Shown here: one piece after another, positions 36,559-45,394 of the stretch
Position numbering within the stretch: position 1 is the first letter of the stretch
How the letters are laid out: the number at the start of each line of letters is the position of its first letter
Assembly (NCBI GenBank): GCA_001899235.1
Contig: MKVR01000007.1
Coordinates: forward strand, 62,001-126,000
DNA: 64,000 bases
Reading direction: 5' to 3'
Source of the DNA: Nitrosospira sp. 56-18
GTDB lineage: Bacteria > Pseudomonadota > Gammaproteobacteria > Burkholderiales > Nitrosomonadaceae
Position numbers and translations under genes: made by a program
Notes under the pieces: model-generated
What the model saw: only the letters and a program-made list of their open reading frames with translations
Told to the model about the DNA's origin: nothing
Database searches by the model: none

Positions 36559-38847
36559 TCATCTTTCACTGGAGGCGCTCGCCCACCTGAGATCATGCTC
36601 GCGCTTGGTCAGCACCGCCTTTGAATCGGGGCTCGCGAAGAAAAAGCGCAAATCCTGCAATGGGAAGCGGTCCAGGTAAGGGCTTATTTTCTCGCGCGCG
36701 GCTACCGCCGGGCTTTTGCATAACTCCATCCGGTAAATCTGACCGCGTAGAATCGTATGAGCCTCGCTTTGGGCCTGCTGCAGCTCGACGTCCGCGGAAG
36801 TGATGACCCGGAAGGAAAGCACCAGCCATTCCCGGCGGGGTTCACTTATATCGCTCAGGTTCCCTGCCACGCTGTAGGCGCGGCTCACCGCCAGTATGCG
36901 ATCCTGGTAATCTTCGGCGCTGATCTGCGCCGTCAGCCGGATACTGAGTCGGTTCTGCATGACTTGCCTTACATAGTCGGCATTCAGGAACGATGCGATC
37001 TCCACGTGCCGTTCCCCATTGTGGCTGACCACACGAGGCCCGGTAATGCCATCCCAGGGAAGGGACCCGGCCTGTCCTATCTCCTCGTCGGTGAGCGGAG
37101 CAACCGTCCCGCCCGTGTTGCCGATCGGCGTGGCAAAGGTACGAAAGACATCCGGGGCGACTGCCGGCCAGAAGGTGCTGAGGGCGGCGCACAATTTGGC
37201 ATCTTCCGGAAAGGGGCTGCCCAGGGCGTAGCTCGCGAGATGTCCCACCCCATCTGCCCCAGGTTGCCGGTCCATTCCCACATCCCATCCCGGCGCGAAA
37301 ACTCCCGCAGCGTCATCCGGGAGGGAAGACGCCCGCAGGACATCGGGCTGCTGCGGCCATACGGCCGGCAAGCCCTCGGGTGCGCCCATCCCGACAACGG
37401 CGGTGATGGTCGTGTCATCGGCCTCGAACGGATTGCCCTCGAGCTGGAGATTGGCTGGGAGGCGCGTTTCACTCAGGGGAGTCGGGGAAACCGACCAGAG
37501 CTCCCCGCTAAACTGGGCAGGAATGTCCTTGCTCCTGCTCCACTCCGAGACTTCGAATTGCCCGCAAGCGGGAAAGAAATCCGGGGCGCACACCAATGCG
37601 TAGGCAGCGACAAACGGGATATTCCGACCAGCCAGAGCCGGGATATTCGCGTCCACCCAGCCGTCCCCGGAAAAATCGACGTAGTGCAACGCATCATAGG
37701 GCTCCTTCTTCATCGCGCCGACGACATCGGTATTATCGTTGAGATCGATGAACCGGCCATCTTTTACCTGGGTTCGCGCATGGACATATTCCGGGGCGGA
37801 ACCGCGGCCGACCCCTGCTGTTGATGGTTCAAAAGCGGCAAAAACATCCACGAAATCGGGAGTAACCCTGAACGTAAGGGGCTTTCCATCCACCATGGCA
37901 GCTTCCACCAGGCTGGGGCGCACCGCGGGGACCAGCCATCCGGGACCCAGTTCCGGCTCCGCGGACCAGTCCGCTATTTCCCTGTCCCGGATGACGTAGG
38001 GGAAGCTTTCCGGCAGCGGGTCGGTTCCGAGCGCCTTATGAACCCGCTGGATTTTGAGGTTGAACAGGTGGGCGCCGAATGACAGGCCAAGATCCATTCC
38101 CTCGATGCAGTCGCTGCCAGGGAAAAGCTTATGGACAGGAACCAGGAGATCCCTGTCCGCTTCGTCGCCCGCGCCTCCCACGCTGCTTTCAAGTATGGGT
38201 GAAACCCGCGTATCGCGGCCTTTCCTCCTTACTGCGAGCCATGCGGTAAACCGCGCCGGCAGCACCCGTATGCCATGCGGATTGTCTTCGTCCTCGGGCC
38301 AGAAACCGCGCACATCAGGATGATAGCGAGGCCGCGCCGTACCCACGCGCGCAATGCCGGTGCGCGAAAAAACAAGATCCGCGTGACGGCCATCGACCGT
38401 ATCCGAGGCCGGGCGGTATTCGCAGGAAAAAACCGCCACCGCCACCTGGGAAGCGCCGCCGTTATCCCGGATGAATTTGGGCAGCGACACCGGCGCAAGG
38501 CTGAAGATGAAATTTTCGAGCAGGTCGAGTTCGGCTGGCGTTGCAAAGCCCTGAAGCGGACGCCCCTCGTGATCGCGGGTGACCAAAGGACTCGCCAGCG
38601 CATGATACAGCAGGCTCAGAGAGGGCTGCCCCGGCGTTATCGCCTTGTTCCCCTTGGCCGCAAAATCTTCAAAGCCGGTCAAGGTGCGATCGATTTCTCC
38701 CAGATTCCTCGTCAGTTCCCGCTGCAGTGCCGCAGGAGTGGATTGAGCAATATCGAGCCTGTTTCGGGTCACGTTCTGCAGCAGAGCACGCCACCCCAGC
38801 GGCGCAAGCCGGTCGCAAACTGACTTGATATCATCGATTCGTGCCAT
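36559..38847 (-). CDS. Large conserved-looking protein of unknown function, first gene of tyrosinase operon
   Basis: A 762-aa soluble protein without signal peptide or membrane segments. I do not recognise the family. Notable stretches are FPACGQFEVSEW (near 430), a Gly/Pro/Asp-rich middle region and LCAALSTFWPAVAPDVFRTF (near 570), followed by PLTDEEIG and LPWDGITGPRVV. The FWPAVAPD segment loosely recalls the WWPARVPND region of LodA, which bears the tryptophan of the tryptophylquinone cofactor, but overall similarity is not evident. The start has an excellent AGGGGAGGG ribosome site. Its position ahead of a flavoprotein and a tyrosinase suggests it is the substrate or structural partner of oxidative maturation; this is inference. 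Confidence 0.7.
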   Translation of the reverse strand: MARIDDIKSVCDRLAPLGWRALLQNVTRNRLDIAQSTPAALQRELTRNLGEIDRTLTGFEDFAAKGNKAITPGQPSLSLLYHALASPLVTRDHEGRPLQGFATPAELDLLENFIFSLAPVSLPKFIRDNGGASQVAVAVFSCEYRPASDTVDGRHADLVFSRTGIARVGTARPRYHPDVRGFWPEDEDNPHGIRVLPARFTAWLAVRRKGRDTRVSPILESSVGGAGDEADRDLLVPVHKLFPGSDCIEGMDLGLSFGAHLFNLKIQRVHKALGTDPLPESFPYVIRDREIADWSAEPELGPGWLVPAVRPSLVEAAMVDGKPLTFRVTPDFVDVFAAFEPSTAGVGRGSAPEYVHARTQVKDGRFIDLNDNTDVVGAMKKEPYDALHYVDFSGDGWVDANIPALAGRNIPFVAAYALVCAPDFFPACGQFEVSEWSRSKDIPAQFSGELWSVSPTPLSETRLPANLQLEGNPFEADDTTITAVVGMGAPEGLPAVWPQQPDVLRASSLPDDAAGVFAPGWDVGMDRQPGADGVGHLASYALGSPFPEDAKLCAALSTFWPAVAPDVFRTFATPIGNTGGTVAPLTDEEIGQAGSLPWDGITGPRVVSHNGERHVEIASFLNADYVRQVMQNRLSIRLTAQISAEDYQDRILAVSRAYSVAGNLSDISEPRREWLVLSFRVITSADVELQQAQSEAHTILRGQIYRMELCKSPAVAAREKISPYLDRFPLQDLRFFFASPDSKAVLTKREHDLRWASASSER

Positions 38848-38886
38848 GAACCCTCCCCTTTTTACAATATGACCCTGCTCTTATTC

Positions 38887-38914
38887 TTTATAGCCGCAAA
38901 ATATGGAAGAGCAA
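38887..38914 (-). promoter_or_regulatory. Candidate sigma-70 promoter of the tyrosinase operon
   Basis: Read on the minus strand: TTGCTC (38914-38909), a 16-bp spacer, then TATAAA (38892-38887). The start codon follows 39 bases later. No other promoter is visible between 38847 and the Fur-box-like site. Confidence 0.4.
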
Positions 38915-39049
38915 ATCTTTTCCCTCGCGCACCCATCTCATGCCATCGCAGGCAGGAGATCAATCGGGGCTCTTCCAAGCGGCGTAGGCGTGCCGATCAT
39001 CAACCAAACACCCTTGCGCAAACCGCGCGTGGCGATTTAAGCAACTGAT

Positions 39050-39068
39050 GGTAATGATTATCATTTAT
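39050..39068. promoter_or_regulatory. Fur-box-like site overlapping a -10 box
   Basis: GGTAATGATTATCATTTAT matches the 19-bp Fur consensus GATAATGATAATCATTATC at 14 positions, with the central inverted repeat AATGATTATCATT nearly symmetric. On the + strand a perfect TATAAT (39066-39071) overlaps its right end, so a bound repressor would block transcription toward the lipoprotein gene at 39227. The minus-strand operon start is 200 bp away, and could be affected too. Confidence 0.6.
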
Positions 39069-39226
39069 AATACAATCCTGCGACGGCCATCCCAGTCCGC
39101 TGGATCAACCCGGTTGAATTTCGGCGCAGTTATCCGGAAAATGCACTTATACCCATTTGCGCGATTCGCTCGCCGCCGGCTTTTTCTGGCAGCTCAACCG
39201 CATTGTTAGGATGCAAGGAGATATTG

Positions 39227-40276
39227 ATGAAACGTTCATTCCTGATAGTCACATGCTTGATTGCGCTCCCGGTTCTTACCGCATGCGCAGGAAAATCCAT
39301 GCTCGCCAAACCCGCTTCATCCGGCGATGCCGGCTATGCAACGGTGGAACGTCCGGTCGCGGGCTGTGCTGCGGGAGAAAATGCATTTGACTGTGATCGC
39401 CGGGCTATCCTGGCCATGCTGGGCAACTATCAGGTTAAATTCAATTTCGACGAAACCGTCGTGCTGCAACCGGGTTACGTGCGAAGAGAACCCAAGCGCA
39501 GCGCGGCATTTGAGCATGTATTGCTGGTCGAGGATGCAGGCAAGCGTATTTCCCTGCAGCATATTCTTGTAATGGGCGGGGGTACGGTAACCAAGCACTG
39601 GCGCCAGGACTGGATCTACGAATCACCCAGGCATTGGGTCTTCGTTGGAAAAGAACGCTTCGAGCCGCGTGAGCGCGAAGCGGCTGCGATTCCCGGCACA
39701 TGGACGCAATTGGTGTACGAAGTCAATGACGGACCGCGTTATACGGGCATTGGCAAATGGAATCACAAGTATGGGGTATCAACCTGGACCTCCGACCGTA
39801 CCTGGCGGCCGCTTCCCCGACGGGAATACACCAAGCGAGACGATTACCAGTTGATCAACGGCGAAAACCGGCACACCATCACGCCGCAGGGCTGGGCGCA
39901 CGAGCAGGACAATACCAAGGTGGTGCGCACGGAAAGCGGTAAGGACATCCCCCTGGTGCGGGAGTTTGGTTTCAACGAGTACCGCCGCATCCAGGGCTAC
40001 GACTTCGAGCCCGCCTCCACTTACTGGCAGTCAACCTCCAGCTTCTGGGAAGCGGTGCGCAGCCGATGGGATAGCGAGTTTGCCAGACACGGCAGCGTTA
40101 CCCTCAACATCCGCCCGGGCGATGAAACCTTCAATAAGGCGATGCTTGAACTGGCGGATGCTTACGCGAAAGATCCGCGACTGGACGAGTTCTTGCCCAG
40201 GGTGGAGGAACTGTTCCGCAAATTCGTCAATGCGGGCAGTTCCAGCGTAGCCAGCGCTTCCGGGACTTCCAGGTAA
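39227..40276 (+). CDS. DUF6607-like lipoprotein, probably iron-regulated
   Basis: A 349-aa protein with lipobox VLTAC (Cys20), thus a predicted lipoprotein. The remainder is rich in aromatic residues with segments such as KHWRQDWIYESPRHWVF, TWTQLVYEVNDGPRYTGIGK and TWRPLPRREYTKRDDYQ, which I associate with the DUF6607 family, of unknown function. A canonical AAGGAG site sits 7 bases from the ATG. A Fur-box-like sequence with overlapping TATAAT lies 160 bp upstream, so it is likely repressed under iron sufficiency. It is monocistronic, converging with the DUF4197 gene. Confidence 0.7.
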   Translation: MKRSFLIVTCLIALPVLTACAGKSMLAKPASSGDAGYATVERPVAGCAAGENAFDCDRRAILAMLGNYQVKFNFDETVVLQPGYVRREPKRSAAFEHVLLVEDAGKRISLQHILVMGGGTVTKHWRQDWIYESPRHWVFVGKERFEPREREAAAIPGTWTQLVYEVNDGPRYTGIGKWNHKYGVSTWTSDRTWRPLPRREYTKRDDYQLINGENRHTITPQGWAHEQDNTKVVRTESGKDIPLVREFGFNEYRRIQGYDFEPASTYWQSTSSFWEAVRSRWDSEFARHGSVTLNIRPGDETFNKAMLELADAYAKDPRLDEFLPRVEELFRKFVNAGSSSVASASGTSR

Positions 40277-40323
40277 TGGTTGCTTCTCCACGAAGCCGAA
40301 GAAACTGACGCGTGTCTGTCCTT

Positions 40324-41001
40324 CTATTTCACGGAACCGAACACCTTCCGCAATAGTCCGTTGGCCTGACTGCCAGGATCGCTTCGAATGGCTTGCTCTT
40401 CCTCGGCCATGATCAGGAAAAGCCCATCCAGGGTCTTCTGGGTGACATAGTTTTCTATCTGGGCGTCCTTTTCCGCCACCAGGCCGAGTTTCACGCCCTT
40501 TCCGGCAAAATCGTTGTATTTTTTCATCAGCCCCACCTGGCTCGTCGCCTCTTTCACGATCGGGAGGAATTTCTGCGTCAGTTCTTCCGATGCGGCGCTC
40601 CGAAAATATTGGGTGGCCGCATCGTCTTCCCCTGCAAGAATCTTCCCTGCGTCCTCAATTGGCAGGTTCTCGACTGCTTTCATCAATAGCGGCGTGACTT
40701 CCGCCGTTGCTTTTTCTGCTGTGCGGTTCATGGCCACTATCAGATTATCGGGATGTTTGTTCATGCCTAGCGTACGCATCACGCCTTCCACCTTCTGCAA
40801 TGCCCCTGGCAATGGAATTTTGACTTTCGGGTTCCCAAGAAATCCGTCCGCCACGCCCAGCCTTTCGACAGCCACCTTGGTGCTTTGGGTGAGCGCCTGC
40901 TTCAACCCCTCCATGGTATCTTTTTGAGAGAGTATCTCCTCCTCGGCAGAAAAAGCGGGCGTGCAAAAGAAAAGCCATGCAAAAGCAGCTATGGTGCGCA
41001 T
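40324..41001 (-). CDS. DUF4197 family periplasmic protein
   Basis: A 225-aa protein with signal peptide (MRTIAAFAWLFFCTPAFSA). The mature part is helical, with the features of DUF4197: GLKQALTQSTKVAVERLG, a PLPGALQKVEGVMRTLGM segment, and the C-terminal QKTLDGLFLIMAEEEQAIR. The family's function is unknown. I choose the ATG at 41001, preceded by AAAGGA, rather than the in-frame ATG nine codons upstream, because it gives a proper signal peptide. It converges with the DUF6607 gene, and lipA lies behind it on the same strand. Confidence 0.82.
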   Translation of the reverse strand: MRTIAAFAWLFFCTPAFSAEEEILSQKDTMEGLKQALTQSTKVAVERLGVADGFLGNPKVKIPLPGALQKVEGVMRTLGMNKHPDNLIVAMNRTAEKATAEVTPLLMKAVENLPIEDAGKILAGEDDAATQYFRSAASEELTQKFLPIVKEATSQVGLMKKYNDFAGKGVKLGLVAEKDAQIENYVTQKTLDGLFLIMAEEEQAIRSDPGSQANGLLRKVFGSVK

Positions 41002-41056
41002 TCGGTAGTTCCTTTCAGGCATTTCCATGGATCATGGACCATCATCCCATTCCTTG

Positions 41057-42001
41057 TCATGCGAAGCCGGCCTCCTGCGCCTGTTCATCGGCATGATAGC
41101 TGGAGCGCACCATCGGCCCGCATGCAGCATGGCTGAAACCCATTGCCTTCGCGATCCGCTCGAATTCACGGAAACCCGCCGGCGGCACATAGCGCTGCAC
41201 GGGCAGATGACCGATGCTCGGTTGCAGATATTGTCCGATAGTGAGCATTTCGACGCCATGGCCGCGCAGATCCCGCAGCACTTCAACTATCTCTTCGTCG
41301 GTTTCTCCCAGGCCCAGCATCAAGCCGGATTTGGTTGGAATATCCGGAAAACGCACCTTGAAGTCCTTGAGCAGTTTGAGCGAATGCGCGTAATCCGCTC
41401 CAGGGCGGCATTGCCTGTAAAGACGCGGCACCGTTTCAAGATTATGGTTTAGCACGTCTGGCGGACAGGCAAACAACTTCTCCAGCGCGACATCCAGTCT
41501 TCCCCGGAAGTCCGGCACGAGAATTTCTATTCGGGTGCGGGGCGAATGAGCGCGCACCTCGCGGATGCAGTCCGCGAAATGCTGGGCGCCTCCATCGCGC
41601 AGGTCATCGCGATCCACACTGGTAATGACGACATACTTCAGCTTCATGGCTGCAATGGATGACGCCAGATGCATGGGCTCCTCGAGGTCCGGCGGTTTGG
41701 GCTTGCCATGAGCCACATCGCAGAATGGGCACCGGCGGGTGCACAGGTCGCCCAGGATCATGAAGGTAGCCGTGCCCTTGCCGAAGCACTCCCCGATATT
41801 GGGGCAGGATGCTTCCTCGCACACGGTATGCAGTTTCTGTTCCCGCAGAATACGCTTGACCTCGTAAAACTCCTGGCTGTTGGAAGAGCGCACCCGGATC
41901 CACGAGGGCTTCCGCAATAGCTCGCCTGGGGATTGGGGCTGGATCTTGACCGGGTTGCGAGCCGTCTTGGCTGCGCCTTTCTGGCGGGTTTCTGCTGTCA
42001 T
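41057..42001 (-). CDS. lipA: Lipoyl synthase LipA
   Basis: A 314-aa radical SAM enzyme that inserts two sulfur atoms into protein-bound octanoate. The auxiliary cluster cysteines are in [16 protein letters not shown], the radical SAM cluster in [15 protein letters not shown]. The conserved C-terminal serine ligand is in [12 protein letters not shown]. Length and motifs are canonical. lipB starts upstream with a gap of 52 bp, so both likely come from one operon with the DUF493 and aminotransferase genes. Confidence 0.95.
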   Translation of the reverse strand: MTAETRQKGAAKTARNPVKIQPQSPGELLRKPSWIRVRSSNSQEFYEVKRILREQKLHTVCEEASCPNIGECFGKGTATFMILGDLCTRRCPFCDVAHGKPKPPDLEEPMHLASSIAAMKLKYVVITSVDRDDLRDGGAQHFADCIREVRAHSPRTRIEILVPDFRGRLDVALEKLFACPPDVLNHNLETVPRLYRQCRPGADYAHSLKLLKDFKVRFPDIPTKSGLMLGLGETDEEIVEVLRDLRGHGVEMLTIGQYLQPSIGHLPVQRYVPPAGFREFERIAKAMGFSHAACGPMVRSSYHADEQAQEAGFA

Positions 42002-42053
42002 GAAAGAAATGTGTTCCTGTTTCTATAGAATGATAAATGGCAAGAATAACGCA

Positions 42054-42794
42054 TCAGGCCGGCAAAAGCCTCATTCGCAATCTTCTGGCAAGCCTGCTGC
42101 TCAGTATTTCCAGTCCATCGGTCACGCCGAAATCCCTGAGCTGGGTAACCCGCAACCCGGCATAGCCGCAGGGATTGATGGCGAAAAACGGCTGCAGGTC
42201 CATGTCCACATTGAGGGCCAGGCCATGATAACAACAGCCTTTTTTTATTTTCAGCCCCAGGGAGGCAATTTTTGCCCCCTCCACATATACGCCGGGAGCT
42301 TCCCTGCAACTCTCCGAGTTGATGCGATAATCGCCCAGCAAGTCTATCACCGCACCCTCCATCCTGCTGATGAGCTCGCGTACGCCCAGCCCCAGCCGGC
42401 GCATGTCCAGCATGAGGTAGGCGACAATCTGGCCCGGGCCATGATAGGTAATCTGCCCTCCCCGGTCGGTTCGAACCACGGGAATGCCATTTTCATGCAG
42501 CAGGTGTTCCGGCTTGCCTGCGACGCCCTGCGTGTAAACCGGCGAGTGCTGCAATAGCCAGATCTCGTCAGGCGTATCGCCGGTCCGCGTGTCGGTGAAT
42601 TCCTTCATCGCCTGCCAGGCATGACGATAATCCACGAGAACCCGATTGTATCTGACTTTGATGTGGGAGACACCGGCCGGCGAGCGGACTCCCGGTCCGT
42701 TCGCCTCCAGGGGGAGAATGCTCCAGATTCCGGAATCCCGGCCTGCGCCAAAATCAATAGTCAAAGCACCATGACCACGTTGGGCTGATCGCAC
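42054..42794 (-). CDS. lipB: Octanoyltransferase LipB
   Basis: Transfers octanoate from acyl carrier protein to lipoyl domains. Family motifs are present: RGGQITYHGPGQIVAYLMLD and the catalytic Lys/Cys region KIASLGLKIKKGCCYHG with NPCGYAGLRVTQL. With the ATG at 42794 the protein has 246 aa and overlaps the DUF493 gene by 34 bases. A TTG at 42764 overlapping the DUF493 stop would shorten it by ten residues. The first 40 residues before IKVRYNRVLVDYRHAW are atypical, so the true start may be later still. Confidence 0.9.
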   Translation of the reverse strand: MRSAQRGHGALTIDFGAGRDSGIWSILPLEANGPGVRSPAGVSHIKVRYNRVLVDYRHAWQAMKEFTDTRTGDTPDEIWLLQHSPVYTQGVAGKPEHLLHENGIPVVRTDRGGQITYHGPGQIVAYLMLDMRRLGLGVRELISRMEGAVIDLLGDYRINSESCREAPGVYVEGAKIASLGLKIKKGCCYHGLALNVDMDLQPFFAINPCGYAGLRVTQLRDFGVTDGLEILSSRLARRLRMRLLPA

Positions 42795-43183
42795 AGTTCC
42801 TGGTACAGCTGATCCAGTTGTTCACGTGAAGTGGCTAGAATGGTGCAGGTCAGGCTCAGATAAGTGTTCTTTCTGCTTATCCTCGCCTCCAGGTTTGCAG
42901 GATCGAAATCCGGTGCATGACGCTGCACGATCGTGAGCACGGATTGCATGAATTCCTGCCTGCGCTGTTCCAGGAGCGCCGCTGCGGCTACCTCGCTCGC
43001 GGGAGGGGAAGGCAGGCTGTCGCTTTCTCCATCCATAGGCCCGTTCGGCGGGGAATCGGCCAACGTATCCGAGCCAGCCAGCATGTCCGGCGTGTTCGCA
43101 CTGCTCGTACCCACCCGACCAACGATTTTGATGGGGAAATTGCATGGATACTCTATCAGGGAGGGCTGGTCAGACGAAGTCAT
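42761..43183 (-). CDS. DUF493 (YbeD-like) protein with long N-terminal insert
   Basis: A 140-aa protein of the DUF493 family, normally about 90 aa, found beside lipB in many proteobacteria and suggested to help lipoate metabolism. The core begins LIEYPCNFPIKIVG and resumes at QEFMQSVLTIVQRHAPDF, ending QLYQELCDQPNVVMVL. About 45 residues rich in Ser, Pro, Asp and Ala (residues 24-70) are inserted between strand 1 and helix 1. The ATG overlaps the TGA of the aminotransferase gene (ATGA), so translation is coupled. Confidence 0.85.
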   Translation of the reverse strand: MTSSDQPSLIEYPCNFPIKIVGRVGTSSANTPDMLAGSDTLADSPPNGPMDGESDSLPSPPASEVAAAALLEQRRQEFMQSVLTIVQRHAPDFDPANLEARISRKNTYLSLTCTILATSREQLDQLYQELCDQPNVVMVL

Positions 43184-44049
43184 GAGGTTTCGACAAGCGT
43201 GTCGCCGCCTCGCATCACGGTAATCTTGTATTCCTGGTAGAGCTCGTACAGCATGGCAAATAGCGCGCCCGGCCTACCATTGCCAACCGGCTTGCCATCG
43301 AGCCGGGTGATTGGCAGGATTTCCTTGGTAGATGATGTAAGCAGCAGCTCCTCGGCACTGCGGACCTCCTCCTCGGAAACCTCCCGCACTTCATGGGGAA
43401 TTTTCCGGGCTGCCGCCAGTTCAAGTATCACATCATAGGTGATGCCCGGCAACATCAAATGGTTTTTTGGCGGTGCAAGCAGCACGTCGTCTTTTACCAC
43501 AAAAATATTGCTCGCGGCGCCCTCCGTCATGTAGCCATCTCGCAGCAATACGGTTTCCATCGCATCGGCATCGATTGCCATCTGGCGGAGCAGCACGTTG
43601 GGCAATAGCGAAATCGCCTTGACATCGCAACGCAGCCACCGGTTGTCAGTGGAGGTGATGGCCGCCACGCCGGTTTCGAGCCACTCCTCTGGCGGAGTGA
43701 GCAAGGGGTTGCTCATGATGAAAACGGTAGGAGAAACGGCTTTCGGAAAAGCATGGTCACGCTTGGCCACACCACGCGTAACGTGGAGGTAGAGGGATTG
43801 ATCATTGCTTTCATTGCCTGCAATGATCTGCTCGAGAAGATGGGTCCATTCCCCGATGGCATGAGGATTGCGCAACCTTATTCCATCCAGGCTGTGCTGC
43901 AGCCGGCGCAGGTGCTCGGCCAGCCGGAAAGGCTTGCGGGAATATACTGGAATGACTTCATATACGCCATCACCGAAGATAAATCCCCTATCCAGTACCG
44001 GGATGCGTGCTTCTTCGATGGGCATGAAATCCCCATTGAGATAAATCAT
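43180..44049 (-). CDS. D-amino acid aminotransferase (PLP fold type IV)
   Basis: A 289-aa class IV aminotransferase, probably making D-alanine/D-glutamate interconversion for cell wall synthesis. DRGFIFGDGVYEVIPVY opens the protein, the catalytic Lys is in CDVKAISLLPNVLLRQ, and the phosphate-binding Glu is in DGYMTEGAASNIFVV. Branched-chain aminotransferases share the fold, but the FIFGDGVYEV pattern and the dacC neighbour favour the D-amino acid type. An AAGGA site precedes the ATG. It leads the operon with DUF493, lipB and lipA. Confidence 0.88.
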   Translation of the reverse strand: MIYLNGDFMPIEEARIPVLDRGFIFGDGVYEVIPVYSRKPFRLAEHLRRLQHSLDGIRLRNPHAIGEWTHLLEQIIAGNESNDQSLYLHVTRGVAKRDHAFPKAVSPTVFIMSNPLLTPPEEWLETGVAAITSTDNRWLRCDVKAISLLPNVLLRQMAIDADAMETVLLRDGYMTEGAASNIFVVKDDVLLAPPKNHLMLPGITYDVILELAAARKIPHEVREVSEEEVRSAEELLLTSSTKEILPITRLDGKPVGNGRPGALFAMLYELYQEYKITVMRGGDTLVETS

Positions 44050-44104
44050 GGCGGTCCTTGAAATAATCGATGGTATTCAGCGCTTTTCTTGATCCTGCTT
44101 CAGA

Positions 44105-44184
44105 TCCTGTCAATACTTGTTTTGCACCTGCGTTGCTGCACGGAAAAGCGCGAGGGCAAGGCGCAAAACAAATATTAACAGGCC
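44105..44184. mobile_element. MITE-like element C, hairpin copy at the dacC stop
   Basis: Long imperfect inverted arms CCTGTCAATACTTGTTTTGC and GCGCAAAACAAATATTAACAGG make this about 80-bp element a near-complete hairpin. The right end, read inward on the minus strand (GGCCTGTTAATA), matches element C at 27593. The flanking TTAG (44188-44185, minus) contains the dacC stop codon. The left end has decayed. Confidence 0.65.
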
Positions 44185-45324
44185 CTAATTCAACAAAAGC
44201 CGTATGCTATCCCAGGCGCGCCCGAAAATGCTCGCGTCGCTCACCGATTCGAGTGCGATCAGCGGGTGCTCCGCGAACGGTTTGCCATCCAGCGTGAACT
44301 TGACGGTTCCCACCCTTTGTCCCGTGGTTATGGGAGCCATGAGCGGTTGCTTGTATTCCAGCCTGGCCTTCAGTTTATCCACCTCGTTTTTTGGCAGGGA
44401 AAAGTATATGTCATAGCCAAAACCCGTCTTGAGCTTGTCCTGCGTGCCCTTCCATAATGGAATAGCGACTACTTCCCGTTCTTTCCCATAGAGGTGAACC
44501 GTGTTGTAGAACTGGAAGCCATGATTCAACAAACGCTGGCTTTCCATGGTGCGCACATTGTCGGAAGCGGCACCCATCACCACGGAAATCATCCGCCGCT
44601 CTCCTCTCCTGGCCGAGCTGACAAGGCAGTAACCAGCCGCTTCGGTATGTCCCGTCTTGATGCCATCCACATTGGGATCGAGCCATAGCAGGCGATTGCG
44701 GTTCGGTTGCGTAATCTTGTTGTAGGTATACTCCTTGAGGGAATAGAGCGGATAATATTCCGGAAAATCGCGAATCATGGCAGCAGCCAGCAGCAAAAGA
44801 TCGTAAGCACTGGAGTAATGCTCCGGGTGCGGCAGGCCGGTTGCATTCGCGAAACGGGTATTTTTCATGCGCTGCCGCCCGGCCTCCTTGTTCATCAGGG
44901 AAACGAAAGCGCTTTCGGAACCCGCGACGGCTTCCGCCAGGGCGATGCTTGCATCATTGCCGGACTGCACGATCATGCCCCGCATCAGTTCATCCACCGT
45001 CACCGGCCTGTTGACTTCGATGAACATGCGCGACCCTTGGACACGCCTGGCATGTTCCGACACAAGCACAGTCTGGGTCAGAGTTAGCCGTTTTTGCTGA
45101 AGCGCCGAAAAAACAATATATGCGGTCATCAGCTTGGTCAGCGATGCCGGCTCAACGCGCTCCTGGGCATTCTCACTGACCAGGATTTGCCCGCTCTGGA
45201 AATCGGAAAGAACATAGGACTTCGCCGCGATGGACAAGGTGGGAACAGGCAATGAGGAATATTGCGGCTGCTGGGCAACAACGGGGGGCGCGAGAAACAG
45301 TAGCAGCAGGATTAAGCGTTTCAT
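44185..45324 (-). CDS. dacC: D-alanyl-D-alanine carboxypeptidase (PBP5/6 type)
   Basis: A 379-aa periplasmic low-molecular-weight PBP that trims pentapeptides. Signal peptide MKRLILLLLFLAPPVVAQ; catalytic motifs S-L-T-K (near residue 61), S-G-N (near 122) and K-T-G-H-T (near 226). The C-terminal beta-domain follows, ending in an amphipathic helix (FGRAWDSIRLLLN) that serves as a membrane anchor in PBP5. I choose the ATG at 45324, since a longer frame's ATG (45345) falls within a TATAAT promoter box. The stop TAG sits at the end of a miniature element. The symbol is tentative; dacA is equally possible. Confidence 0.92.
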   Translation of the reverse strand: MKRLILLLLFLAPPVVAQQPQYSSLPVPTLSIAAKSYVLSDFQSGQILVSENAQERVEPASLTKLMTAYIVFSALQQKRLTLTQTVLVSEHARRVQGSRMFIEVNRPVTVDELMRGMIVQSGNDASIALAEAVAGSESAFVSLMNKEAGRQRMKNTRFANATGLPHPEHYSSAYDLLLLAAAMIRDFPEYYPLYSLKEYTYNKITQPNRNRLLWLDPNVDGIKTGHTEAAGYCLVSSARRGERRMISVVMGAASDNVRTMESQRLLNHGFQFYNTVHLYGKEREVVAIPLWKGTQDKLKTGFGYDIYFSLPKNEVDKLKARLEYKQPLMAPITTGQRVGTVKFTLDGKPFAEHPLIALESVSDASIFGRAWDSIRLLLN

Positions 45325-45343
45325 GGCACAGGCGCAAAACGCC

Positions 45344-45349
45344 ATTATA
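45344..45349 (-). promoter_or_regulatory. Candidate -10 box of the dacC gene
   Basis: TATAAT read on the minus strand, 20 bases upstream of the chosen ATG. TTAGGA lies about 18-19 bases further upstream as a weak -35. It supports starting translation at 45324. Confidence 0.45.
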
Positions 45350-45394
45350 TCCCAATAGGAGACCCAATCCTAAAAGCGATAGGAATGGAGGTAA

